Shown piece by piece: positions 43,786 through 51,682 of a stretch of DNA of 64,000 bases. The DNA is from Martinezella lusitana (lineage in GTDB: Bacteria; Pseudomonadota; Alphaproteobacteria; Rhizobiales; Rhizobiaceae), in contig NZ_JACHBG010000029.1 in assembly GCF_014207095.1 (NCBI RefSeq), positions 1-64,000 of the forward strand, given 5' to 3'. The notes beneath the pieces are model-generated. The model saw nothing but the letters and a program-made list of their open reading frames with translations, was not told the origin of the DNA and made no database searches. The number at the start of each line of letters is the position of its first letter. Position 1 is the stretch's first letter. Position numbers and translations under genes: made by a program.

Positions 43786-45120
43786 TCAGCTTGGGGCGTA
43801 AAGTCCCGCCCTATGGGCTGCCCGGTCGAGCTCCTCCCGGAAATCCGGATGTGCCAGCGAGATAAGCGCCTTTGCGCGCTCGGCCACGGACTTTCCTTTG
43901 AGATTGGCCCATCCATATTCGGTGACAACGATGTGCGTGTCGTTGCGCGATGTCGTCACTGGTCCCGACAGAACCGGAACGATGCGGGACAATGTCCCCT
44001 TCGCCGCCGTCGAATGACAGGCGATGATCGATCGCCCCCCACGCGAGGCATAGGCGCCGCGCACGAAATCCACCTGGCCACCGGATGCACTGAACTGTCT
44101 TCCGTTGACGAATTCCGAGTTGCAGGCGCCGTTGAGGTCTATCTGCATGGTGGCGTTGACCGACACAGCCCGGTCATTGCGAGAAATCACGAAGGGATTG
44201 TTCACATAGTCGACGGGGTGCGCTTCGATATCCGGATTATTATCCAGAAAATCATAGAGAGCCTGATCCCCCAGTGCGAACGTGAAGATCGAACGTCCGA
44301 CATGGGTCTGCTTGCGGCTGTTGTCGACCACGCCCGCCTTAACCAGATTGGCAAGGCCGGTGGTCATCATTTCCGTGTGGATGCCGACATGGCGATGGTG
44401 CGAAAGCCGCGAGCAAACCGCATCCGGCAAGGCGCCGATACCCATCTGCAGGCAATCGCCATCCTCCACGAGACCAGCAACGATCGCACCGATGGCATCG
44501 TCGACTTCGTTGCGCGGCGCCACCGGCAGAATTGGCAGGCCGACATCGTTCTCCACAACCGCCGTCACGCTCGATAGCGGGATCATGCAGTCGCCGCGCA
44601 CATAAGGCATCTTGGCATTGACTTCGAGGATGATCCGGATTCCCGGTTTCCGAGACACCGTCAGCGCGTAGTCGGTGCTGGCGCCGAGGCTGAAATTGCC
44701 TTCAGTATCCATGGGCGAAACGGTTGCAATCAGGGTGTCGACCCCGACATGCTCGACCAGCGAACGCGGAACCTGGCTGAAGTGGCAGGGGACCAGGTCG
44801 ACGGCCGGCAGCGCCTCGGCCAGTCGCCTCTTATCCAGCGCGCGCTCCACCCCGCCGTGGAAGTAGCTTATGGGAATGATGGTATCGCGCAGGTCGAAAT
44901 CGAATACGCTTGTACCCGCAACACCGGTGCATAGCAGGTAATGCAGCCGCACCTTGTCTATGGCTCCCGCCCGCGCGTGTTCGGCCAGTGCCGCGAGAAT
45001 GGCCGGCGGCTGTCCGGCGGCGATCGGCATTGCGACCTTCGCGCCTGACGGGATTAAAGCCACGGCCTCCTTTGCGGACCGCAGGCGTTCGCGATACAGC
45101 GTCTGATGGATACTGGTCAT
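43786..45120 (-). CDS. Acetyl-CoA hydrolase/transferase family protein (4-hydroxybutyrate CoA-transferase-like)
   Basis: A 444-residue family-I CoA-transferase with N- and C-terminal AcetylCoA hydrolase/transferase domains. PSGAKVAMPIAAGQPPAILA opens the first; GACNSEFVNGRQFSASGGQ and AYASRGGRSIIACHST form the CoA-binding and active-site area of the second. It moves CoA between carboxylic acids such as acetate and 4-hydroxybutyrate or butyrate. The start at 45120 has GGAGGAGG upstream; an extension to 45201 is not conserved. It is a single gene between the sulphur operon and the autotransporter gene. Confidence 0.87.
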   Translation of the reverse strand: MTSIHQTLYRERLRSAKEAVALIPSGAKVAMPIAAGQPPAILAALAEHARAGAIDKVRLHYLLCTGVAGTSVFDFDLRDTIIPISYFHGGVERALDKRRLAEALPAVDLVPCHFSQVPRSLVEHVGVDTLIATVSPMDTEGNFSLGASTDYALTVSRKPGIRIILEVNAKMPYVRGDCMIPLSSVTAVVENDVGLPILPVAPRNEVDDAIGAIVAGLVEDGDCLQMGIGALPDAVCSRLSHHRHVGIHTEMMTTGLANLVKAGVVDNSRKQTHVGRSIFTFALGDQALYDFLDNNPDIEAHPVDYVNNPFVISRNDRAVSVNATMQIDLNGACNSEFVNGRQFSASGGQVDFVRGAYASRGGRSIIACHSTAAKGTLSRIVPVLSGPVTTSRNDTHIVVTEYGWANLKGKSVAERAKALISLAHPDFREELDRAAHRAGLYAPS

Positions 45121-45252
45121 TGGGCCCTCCTCCCAATGCCATTTCAGAGCAAAACGCCATCGATTGCAATGGCCCGGTTCCCGACGCCCGCTCAAGACCA
45201 CTCGGGGAGAGCATGAAGAGTTCGTTCGCGCGGGGGCGATAGTGACATCGGC

Positions 45253-45281
45253 AAAAAGACGGCCGCCATCGAGCGACCGTC
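45253..45281 (-). terminator. Rho-independent terminator after the autotransporter gene
   Basis: On the minus strand, GACGGTCGC pairs with GCGGCCGTC (9 bp, one G-U) around a 6-nt loop, followed directly by five U residues. It lies about 50 bases past the autotransporter stop and before the CoA-transferase promoter. Confidence 0.85.
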
Positions 45282-45329
45282 TCCCCGTGAGCTTCCTGAA
45301 AGCAGCTCAGCCGAAGGCTGCCACTCTGC

Positions 45330-47252
45330 TTAGAACTTCATACCGACATTGAGCTTGAAGGTATGGTCGGTGCTATTGCGCGCGACCTGACCGGTATAGG
45401 AAGCGCTGATAGCCGCGTTCTGCGAAAGAGCAAAATCGAGCCCCGCTTCCAGGGCCAATGAATCTCGGGCGATCGGCGCACCGTCAATGCCGAAGCTGGC
45501 ACCCGATTTGAAAGCAAATTCGGAGTTTGGCGTCACGTCGCCGTAAGCATGCTTCCAACCAACCATTCCGCGCGCCTTCACCTTGGTGTCAGCCAGGGGA
45601 ATATCAGTGGATGCGCGCAGGCCGAGCGTCGTGAAGGTAGCATTGGTCGCGTTTCCGTCGCTCGACAGTGCGGCAATCGTCCCCCCCGTTTCCGAAAAGC
45701 CGTCGCTCTTCAGGTGAACATAAGCGAGGTTGGCGAAAGGCTCGAAGGCAACATCGCTGAGATTGACCTTGTAGCCGAGTTCCGCAAAGGCTTGGGTCGT
45801 GCGGGCATCGTAGTCGGCGGAAAGCGTCTCGTTGAACGCGGGGAAAACGACATGACGCTTGGTGTTCAGGCTGTGCGCCGAATAGAAAACGCCGGTTCTG
45901 AAACCGATCGCATCCCACTGCGATCCGCCATAGAGGCCGAAGTGATAGTTGTCGCCGGAGCCGGACGAGGAACGGGCGTCGACGTCGAAGCTGGTGTTGC
46001 TGTATCCGCCGACCAAGCCGAACCGCCATGTTCCGGCAGCGGCATCGGCGCCAACGAGAAATCCTCCCGTCGAATGATCTATGCCCGCGGCATATCCCTC
46101 GCCGTCGGCCTTGCTTTTCGAGCCGAAGGCTTCACTCCAGATGGCGATGCCTTCGGTGCTGCCGGCGGCCTGATGCATGCCCTTTTCGTCATAGGTCGTC
46201 ACCATAGACGATGAGGCACCGACGTTGTCGAAAGCAGAGCGGATGCGGTTGCTGACGGCATCGCGCAGGTAGGCGCTATCGGTTATGAACGTGCCTTTGA
46301 CGCTGGCGTGAATTTCGCCGGACAGAGCGTTTCCGTAGGGGCGCAGGTAACGGTAGAAACCGATTCCGTCGGTACCGGTTGTACCGATTGCTTCTCTGTT
46401 CAAGATGTAGAGCGACCATCCGTCCTTGCTCTGGCCGAACGACAGACCCTCGACTTCCTGCTCGCCCTCGATCTTGAGGTTCCCCAATACTTCCACCTGA
46501 CCGGTAGCAAGATTGGCGCGATAGATGGTCTTCGAGTCGTTGTCGGTGGAGAAATACATCCAGCCATCGAGGATCTTCCCGCCCTGGGCCTGATCGATTG
46601 TCTGCGACAGAGGGATATATTTCTTGAAGGTCCAGTCTGAGAGATTGTAGACCGCAATCTCCTTGGCATTGTCGTAAGCCATGCCGTAGCCGACGCCGTT
46701 TTTAGCGTCGACAGCCACCCAGCTGGCAATATCCTGCTTGCCATGCGGCGGGTTCAGCGCAAAGGCCTGCCCCGTAAAGCTGAGGTCGCTCGCATTGTAG
46801 ATCGCAAAGACCGGCGTGTTATATTTGGCGCCTGTGACCGGATCGCGTCGGCTGGAGTCCAGGGAAATGTAGAGCAGGCCATTGGCGTAATCGATGTCGC
46901 CGATATGGTTGAGGCCCTTGGGAGCCACGGCAGACGGGTTTGCCAGCACTGCGGCAATGGCCGAAGACGTCTTCAGGCTGGTCTCGAAATTTGCATTGGT
47001 TTTATCGAGCGCGTTCGTGCCGGAAAAATACCAATTCGTCCCGTCCGTTGTTACCCCTTGGCCGCGATAAGGGATTGGATTGTCGGTAAAGCTTCGCCTT
47101 TCGACCATGATCCAGGGCTCGGCAGCATGGGCCGGAGCTGACACCAAGCACGCAAGGCTCGACGACAGAATGAGCGACGTGGCGACGGCTTTCCGCGGGC
47201 GCGCCGTCCGGCGCTTCGCCTTGCATACGCATTCTTTGATCTTCAGAGGCAT
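45330..47252 (-). CDS. Autotransporter with propeller-like passenger domain
   Basis: A 640-residue outer-membrane/surface protein. An extended signal peptide ends near residue 43 (ACLVSAPAHA). The passenger (about 45-330) shows repeated strand units such as GVTTDGTNWYFSG, GDIDYANGLLYISLD, SWVAVDAKNGVGYGMAYD and GGKILDGWMYFSTDND, which look like blades of a beta-propeller rather than the usual beta-helix. The C-terminal 270 residues form an autotransporter beta-barrel ending in phenylalanine (NVGMKF), and alternating sequence such as FRFGLVGGYSNTSFDVDARS is visible. AAGGAAG precedes the ATG. A terminator follows. Substrate or binding partner is unknown. Confidence 0.85.
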   Translation of the reverse strand: MPLKIKECVCKAKRRTARPRKAVATSLILSSSLACLVSAPAHAAEPWIMVERRSFTDNPIPYRGQGVTTDGTNWYFSGTNALDKTNANFETSLKTSSAIAAVLANPSAVAPKGLNHIGDIDYANGLLYISLDSSRRDPVTGAKYNTPVFAIYNASDLSFTGQAFALNPPHGKQDIASWVAVDAKNGVGYGMAYDNAKEIAVYNLSDWTFKKYIPLSQTIDQAQGGKILDGWMYFSTDNDSKTIYRANLATGQVEVLGNLKIEGEQEVEGLSFGQSKDGWSLYILNREAIGTTGTDGIGFYRYLRPYGNALSGEIHASVKGTFITDSAYLRDAVSNRIRSAFDNVGASSSMVTTYDEKGMHQAAGSTEGIAIWSEAFGSKSKADGEGYAAGIDHSTGGFLVGADAAAGTWRFGLVGGYSNTSFDVDARSSSGSGDNYHFGLYGGSQWDAIGFRTGVFYSAHSLNTKRHVVFPAFNETLSADYDARTTQAFAELGYKVNLSDVAFEPFANLAYVHLKSDGFSETGGTIAALSSDGNATNATFTTLGLRASTDIPLADTKVKARGMVGWKHAYGDVTPNSEFAFKSGASFGIDGAPIARDSLALEAGLDFALSQNAAISASYTGQVARNSTDHTFKLNVGMKF

Positions 47253-47694
47253 TTCTGGGCTTCCTTTTCATGAATTTTGAATAGCCGCACGAATGCCTCC
47301 GATGCAGGAACGATCGGCGGCACGACATACAGCGATAGTGAGAGACGGCCCGTCGAATGTCGGGCCGGGAGGCGAAATCCAGTCGCCTCAAAACGTCTGT
47401 TGATGGCGCGCTATGGCGAATTTTTCTGTCTTGCCCTGCTAATAGGTGCAAGTTCTATCTAGCTGTCCATTTGCCATATCTTTAGATAAAAACCTTTATA
47501 TACGCAAAATTCGGCAATTATTATTTTGAAATTCACTCATATTTACTTTGTTCTATGTATAAATATTTCTCAAACATTGCTCATCCTGGATTCCCAACGA
47601 AAATATAGTTGACGCACAGGTTTCTCGCGCATTGACGTGCTCGTAAAACGCATGTTCAATAATAGGATAAATAGAAGAGTGAAGTGACAATAAT
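47253..47694. promoter_or_regulatory. AT-rich divergent regulatory region
   Basis: A 442-base gap between the divergent autotransporter and GntR genes. A hairpin CGGCCCG / CGGGCCG lies at 47346-47367. From about 47460 to 47600 the sequence is strikingly AT-rich compared with the rest of the window, which suits promoters or binding by a nucleoid protein. No gene is seen. Confidence 0.45.
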
Positions 47695-48474
47695 ATGAAT
47701 AGTATGAAGAATGGGGATGTGCTGTTGAAAACATTGATGGGCATTCCCCGCGCCGAAGGATCTGCGGGCATCAGTCTCCACGGGAGAGTCCTCAACGAGA
47801 TTGGTCAAAGCATCGTGCGCGGCGAGTTTCTACCGGGCGACCAATTACCGAACGCGGATGATTGGAGCGCCTCCTATGGCGTCAGCCGCACCGTCCTTCG
47901 TGAGGCGATCAAGGTTCTCGCCGGCAAGGGCATGGTAGAATCGCGGCCGAGAACCGGAACCCGCGTACGGCCTCGAAAGGATTGGAACTTCCTCGATCCT
48001 GATGTGCTGGTGTGGCGTTATGGGTCGAGAACCACGATCGAAGAGGCACGCTCCCTGTTCGAGTTGCGTCGCGCGATCGAACCGACCGCAGGCGCCTTGG
48101 CGGCGCAGCGTGCGACTGAACAGCAGGTTTCCGAACTGAGGATTTTGCTCGTTGAAATGGAAAAGGCCGGTGACGACGGCGAACGTTTTGCCATACCGGA
48201 TCTCGCCTTCCATCAAGCCATCCTGCGCATGTCCGGCAACGAACTCATCGGCTCTCTTGCCGCCTTGATCGAAACGGCACTGGTTATCAGCTTCCGTCTC
48301 ACCGACGACAATCCGCAGGGCCAGCACCATTCCCTGCCGCTACATCGCGATGTGGTGGAGAGCATTACGGCGCGAGATCCGGACTCTACAAGCAAGGCCT
48401 TGATTATTTTGCTCGATCAGGCAGAGGAAGATGTGAGGTCCGCATTGGCGGCACGGCTGGCTCGGAGGGGGTGA
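47695..48474 (+). CDS. GntR-family (FadR/FCD) transcriptional regulator
   Basis: A 259-residue regulator with a winged helix at about residues 30-95 (SASYGVSRTVLREAIKVLAGKGMVESRPRTGT read as overlapping segments) and an FCD ligand domain with FELRRAIEPTAGALAAQRAT, LAFHQAILRM and the histidine in LPLHRDVVESI. This is the arrangement of sugar-acid-responsive regulators such as LgoR/ExuR-like GntR proteins. The first ATG at 47695 has no strong ribosome binding site. It is divergent from the autotransporter gene, which is the closest candidate target, but no metabolic genes adjoin it. Confidence 0.87.
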   Translation: MNSMKNGDVLLKTLMGIPRAEGSAGISLHGRVLNEIGQSIVRGEFLPGDQLPNADDWSASYGVSRTVLREAIKVLAGKGMVESRPRTGTRVRPRKDWNFLDPDVLVWRYGSRTTIEEARSLFELRRAIEPTAGALAAQRATEQQVSELRILLVEMEKAGDDGERFAIPDLAFHQAILRMSGNELIGSLAALIETALVISFRLTDDNPQGQHHSLPLHRDVVESITARDPDSTSKALIILLDQAEEDVRSALAARLARRG

Positions 48475-48571
48475 GCGCATCTTTCCGCAGCTCGACGATG
48501 ACGGGCGCACGGTGACGATTGCGGCGACGTAGGCCGTAGCGACCGTCGCCACCTGTCTGTCTGGCGACCTC

Positions 48572-49084
48572 TTATTTCGTGGCAGTTCCCTTTGTCTTTG
48601 TATTCCTCGCGAGCGCGCCCTCGACCATGCGCAGAAGTCCCTTCAATTCAGGCTCCCGCACCTGTGCGGCCGCCTCGTTGGGAGCGAACCATTTTAGCCG
48701 CCTTTGGCCGCTCTCCGGAAACTGCGCGCTGACGGAACCAACTTCCAAAAGGTGAACCTGCACGACGGACGGCACGGTTGTGCCGGTATCGAGCGATTTC
48801 AGATAGGTGTAGTAGCCGAAGCTCTTCTTGCTGGCCTTCCCTTTGACTCCGGCCTCCTCCCATGCCTCGCGTTCGGCAACCTGGTGTGGCAGCTTCCTGT
48901 CCATCGGCCAGCCCTTCGGAATGACCCATCGGCCGCTTTCGCGCGACGTGATCAACAGCACTTCGACATCCTGACTGTCGGACTGCCGCCTATAGCAGAT
49001 AGCGGCATATTGCTCGATTGTCTGGCCATTGAAGAGCGTGTCTGCCTCACTCGCCAGATGTCTGAGATAAGTCTTCTTCGTCAT
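48572..49084 (-). CDS. NUDIX hydrolase
   Basis: A 170-residue hydrolase with a NUDIX box GWPMDRKLPHQVAEREAWEE followed by AGV. The core REAWEEAGV is intact; the first glutamate of the classical GX5E part is replaced by lysine (K64), a variation seen in the diphosphoinositol/diadenosine polyphosphate branch found in alphaproteobacteria. The substrate is a nucleoside or inositol diphosphate derivative, not identifiable from sequence. The gene converges on the GntR gene. Confidence 0.87.
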   Translation of the reverse strand: MTKKTYLRHLASEADTLFNGQTIEQYAAICYRRQSDSQDVEVLLITSRESGRWVIPKGWPMDRKLPHQVAEREAWEEAGVKGKASKKSFGYYTYLKSLDTGTTVPSVVQVHLLEVGSVSAQFPESGQRRLKWFAPNEAAAQVREPELKGLLRMVEGALARNTKTKGTATK

Positions 49085-49200
49085 CTATTTGCAATCGTGG
49101 CTGCCTGTGCAGCCAATCGTGTCTCGCAAGGGCGATGGATGATGACCTCTCACCATGAGGGGTTCTCCGGTAGCCGCCATGTACTCCTCCCTCAGCACTC

Positions 49201-49224
49201 GTTGCCCGATCTTGATCGGGCAAC
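49201..49224. repeat. 24-bp palindrome
   Basis: GTTGCCCGATC-TT-GATCGGGCAAC, perfect 11-bp arms with a 2-base centre, in the 294-base gap between the LacI gene (ends 49379) and the NUDIX gene (starts 49084). As RNA it can fold into a 10-bp stem closed by a CUUG tetraloop. It could be a terminator without U tract or an operator. The rest of the gap is AT-rich and holds no gene. Confidence 0.6.
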
Positions 49225-49378
49225 CCAGTCAGAATGCGCCAAACTTGTTAGCCGACTATGTTTTACTCACTTGATACTCTTTGCAAGAGGCATTGTCATA
49301 TAAACGTTTTGAAAATGATATTTCCTTTTGATAGCAACATGATAGCGGATCCATATCTTTGTCATAAAGAGCGGAGCG

Positions 49379-50380
49379 CTAACCGCCCCTGACGGAATCA
49401 CGCCAAATCAGGTCCGCCTGCAACGTCAACGATCGCCCATCTGCGACCCCGCCCTGCGAGAGCCAGGCCACTGCCTCGCGCGCGATCGCGCCGATCGGCT
49501 GAGCAAACGTCGTCAGCCGGTAAGACGACCAGGATGCTTGCTCGATATCATCGAAGCCGACAATGCAAAGCTGCTGCGGAATGGAGAGCGAAAATTGATG
49601 CCGGGCAGCATCCATCAGACCGCACGCCAGCAAATCGGTGGCACAGAAGACGGCATCGGGCCGCTCCTTCCTGGTCAGCAAACGCTGCGCCACCACCCGG
49701 CCGGCCTCGTATCCGGTCGAGCCGTGCCGCTCCACGATCACATCCAGCCCCTGTTCCTTCGCCGCAGCGATGAAACCCGCTTCGCGCGCCATGAGGCTCG
49801 GCGTTCCGGCCTCGGAATTCGCAAACGCCAGCCTCGAGCAGCCCGCCCGGACGAATGCCGTTACGACCCGCCCGGCAGCTTCACGATCATCGAGGTTGAT
49901 GTGGAACGCGCCCGATTGATCCTCGTCACGATTGATGAGGACGAGACGCTGGCCGCTTCGCAGGCACAGCTCCGTGATCGACTTGTCGGGCAATCCTGAA
50001 AGGATCACGGACGCGTCTGCCCGATATCGGATCGCCTGTTCGAGCGCCCTGTTGACACTGCCGTCGGAGCGGTCCGTATTAATCAGCATCGCGACTTTTC
50101 CCGCGAGCTGCAACTGCAGGGTCAATTCGCGCAACAAGGTCGACCGATACGGCGTCGCAACATCAGAGACGATCAGACAGACGATGCCGCTCTCATTGCG
50201 CATCAATCCACGCGCAAGATGATTGACCTGATATCCAAGCTCTTCCGCCGCCTGCAGAACTTTTTGCCGGGTGGTGTCCGATACGCTAGCGCCCGGCGTA
50301 AAGGCCCGCGACACGGCCGAGCGTGAAACGCCTGCCCGTCGCGCCACCTCATCCGCGCTGACAAAATCTCGCTGCGACAC
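49379..50380 (-). CDS. LacI-family transcriptional regulator
   Basis: A 333-residue regulator with the LacI helix-turn-helix (ADEVARRAGVSRSAVSRAFT) and hinge helix (QAAEELGYQVNHLARGLM). A sugar-binding-type ligand domain follows, ending with RPDAVFCATDLLACGLMDAA and IVGFDDIEQASWSSY. The start is GTG 50380, with GGAGG five bases upstream; a GTG at 50401 is in frame but lies before the ribosome binding site. It is divergent from the AfuA-like gene, with paired operators between. A LacI regulator fits a sugar or sugar-phosphate importer better than an iron one. Confidence 0.92.
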   Translation of the reverse strand: MSQRDFVSADEVARRAGVSRSAVSRAFTPGASVSDTTRQKVLQAAEELGYQVNHLARGLMRNESGIVCLIVSDVATPYRSTLLRELTLQLQLAGKVAMLINTDRSDGSVNRALEQAIRYRADASVILSGLPDKSITELCLRSGQRLVLINRDEDQSGAFHINLDDREAAGRVVTAFVRAGCSRLAFANSEAGTPSLMAREAGFIAAAKEQGLDVIVERHGSTGYEAGRVVAQRLLTRKERPDAVFCATDLLACGLMDAARHQFSLSIPQQLCIVGFDDIEQASWSSYRLTTFAQPIGAIAREAVAWLSQGGVADGRSLTLQADLIWRDSVRGG

Positions 50381-50417
50381 AGTTTCCTCCCCCTGTTGCA
50401 CCGGAGTTCATCATGAT

Positions 50418-50523
50418 TTGCAAGCGCGTGCAATACGCCTATCATATCACTTTTGTGAATCTTTTATGACAGCCGTGGTTGACAAGCCAGGATAACCAAT
50501 GCAGCATTTGCACACGCTTGCAA
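50418..50523. promoter_or_regulatory. Paired LacI-type operators
   Basis: TTGCAAGCGCGTGCAA at 50418-50433 and TTGCACACGCTTGCAA at 50508-50523. The reverse complement of the second differs from the first by one base. Their centres are 90 bases apart, between the divergent LacI and AfuA-like genes. This layout would allow repression loops or independent control of both promoters. Confidence 0.8.
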
Positions 50524-50565
50524 AAAGCGCTCGGCGTGGAGGCGCCGCAAAAGCAGGAGGACATC

Positions 50566-51594
50566 ATGAGATTGGTCAATTTGGCCGCGGCAGCCCTTGC
50601 CGCGGGGATATCTTCTATTGCCTGGTCGGCACACGCGGCAGGCGATCTCAACGTAATCTGCTCGGCAGACCCGGAGGTCTGCGACCTGATGAAAGGTCTT
50701 TTCGAAAAGCAGAGCGACATCAAGGTCAACATGGTTCGGCTTTCTGCCGGCGAAACCTATGCCAAGATCCGTGCGGAAGCACGCAATCCGAAGACGGACA
50801 TCTGGTGGGCAGGAACCGGCGATCCCCACCTGCAGGCGGCAACCGAGGGCCTTACCCTTGAATACAAGTCTCCGCTCTTCGACCAGCTGCAGGACTGGGC
50901 GAAGAAGCAGGCCGAAAGCGCCAAATTTCGCACCGTCGGCGTTTATGCCGGTGCACTCGGCTGGGGCTACAACACCGATATCCTGAAGAAGAAGGGACTG
51001 AAGGAACCCAAATGCTGGGCCGATCTGCTTGATACGTCCTACAAGGGTGAAATCCAGATCGCCAATCCGAATTCATCCGGAACGTCCTACAACACCCTTG
51101 CGACGCTCGTGCAGATCATGGGCGAAGACAAGGCCTTCGACTATCTCTCCAAGCTGAATGCCAACGTGTCGCAATACACTAAATCCGGCTCCGCTCCCGT
51201 AAAGGCGGCTGCTCGCGGGGAATCGACGATCGGCATCGTCTTCATGCATGACGCCGTTGCGCAGACCGTCGAAGGCTTCCCCATCAAGGCGGTCGCACCT
51301 TGCGAGGGCACCGGCTACGAGATCGGCTCCATGTCGATCATCAAGGGCGCACGGAACCTCGAGAATGCCAAGAAATGGTATGATTGGGCACTCAGCGCCG
51401 ATGCGCAATCGCACATGAAGGATGCCAAGTCCTACCAGCTGCCCTCCAACAAATCGGCTGCCGTCCCGAAGGAAGCGCCGAAGTTCGAGGACATCAAGCT
51501 GATCGACTACGACTTCAAGAAATACGGCGACCCCACCGTCCGCAAGGCTCTGCTTGCCCGCTGGGACAAGGAAATCGGCGCAAAGGCCAATTGA
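50566..51594 (+). CDS. AfuA-like periplasmic binding protein (family 1)
   Basis: A 342-residue exported protein with a signal peptide (NLAAAALAAGISSIAWSAHA, cleavage near residue 26), then LNVICSADPEVCDLMKGLFE. The conserved PNSSGTSYNTLATLVQIMGE block and a His-Asp pair in VFMHDAVAQ place it in the AfuA/FbpA class. Proteins annotated as ferric-binding AfuA were shown in Pasteurellaceae and enterobacteria to bind hexose and heptulose phosphates. The LacI regulator and a phosphatase gene in this operon fit that specificity. AGGAGG precedes the ATG. Confidence 0.88.
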   Translation: MRLVNLAAAALAAGISSIAWSAHAAGDLNVICSADPEVCDLMKGLFEKQSDIKVNMVRLSAGETYAKIRAEARNPKTDIWWAGTGDPHLQAATEGLTLEYKSPLFDQLQDWAKKQAESAKFRTVGVYAGALGWGYNTDILKKKGLKEPKCWADLLDTSYKGEIQIANPNSSGTSYNTLATLVQIMGEDKAFDYLSKLNANVSQYTKSGSAPVKAAARGESTIGIVFMHDAVAQTVEGFPIKAVAPCEGTGYEIGSMSIIKGARNLENAKKWYDWALSADAQSHMKDAKSYQLPSNKSAAVPKEAPKFEDIKLIDYDFKKYGDPTVRKALLARWDKEIGAKAN

Positions 51595-51611
51595 TCGCCC
51601 GTCTTCATCTC

Positions 51612-51643
51612 CGCGGATCGGGATCGACTGAGCCCGGTCCGCG
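51612..51643 (+). terminator. Intercistronic hairpin after the AfuA-like gene
   Basis: Arms CGCGGATCGGG and CCCGGTCCGCG form an 11-bp stem with one G-U pair and a 10-nt loop, 17 bases after the binding-protein stop. There is no U tract, so it probably protects the binding-protein message and dampens expression of the permease gene. Confidence 0.6.
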
Positions 51644-51682
51644 CCTTGCACGAACTCTGCTGAACAGGATGCTTGTCCGACC

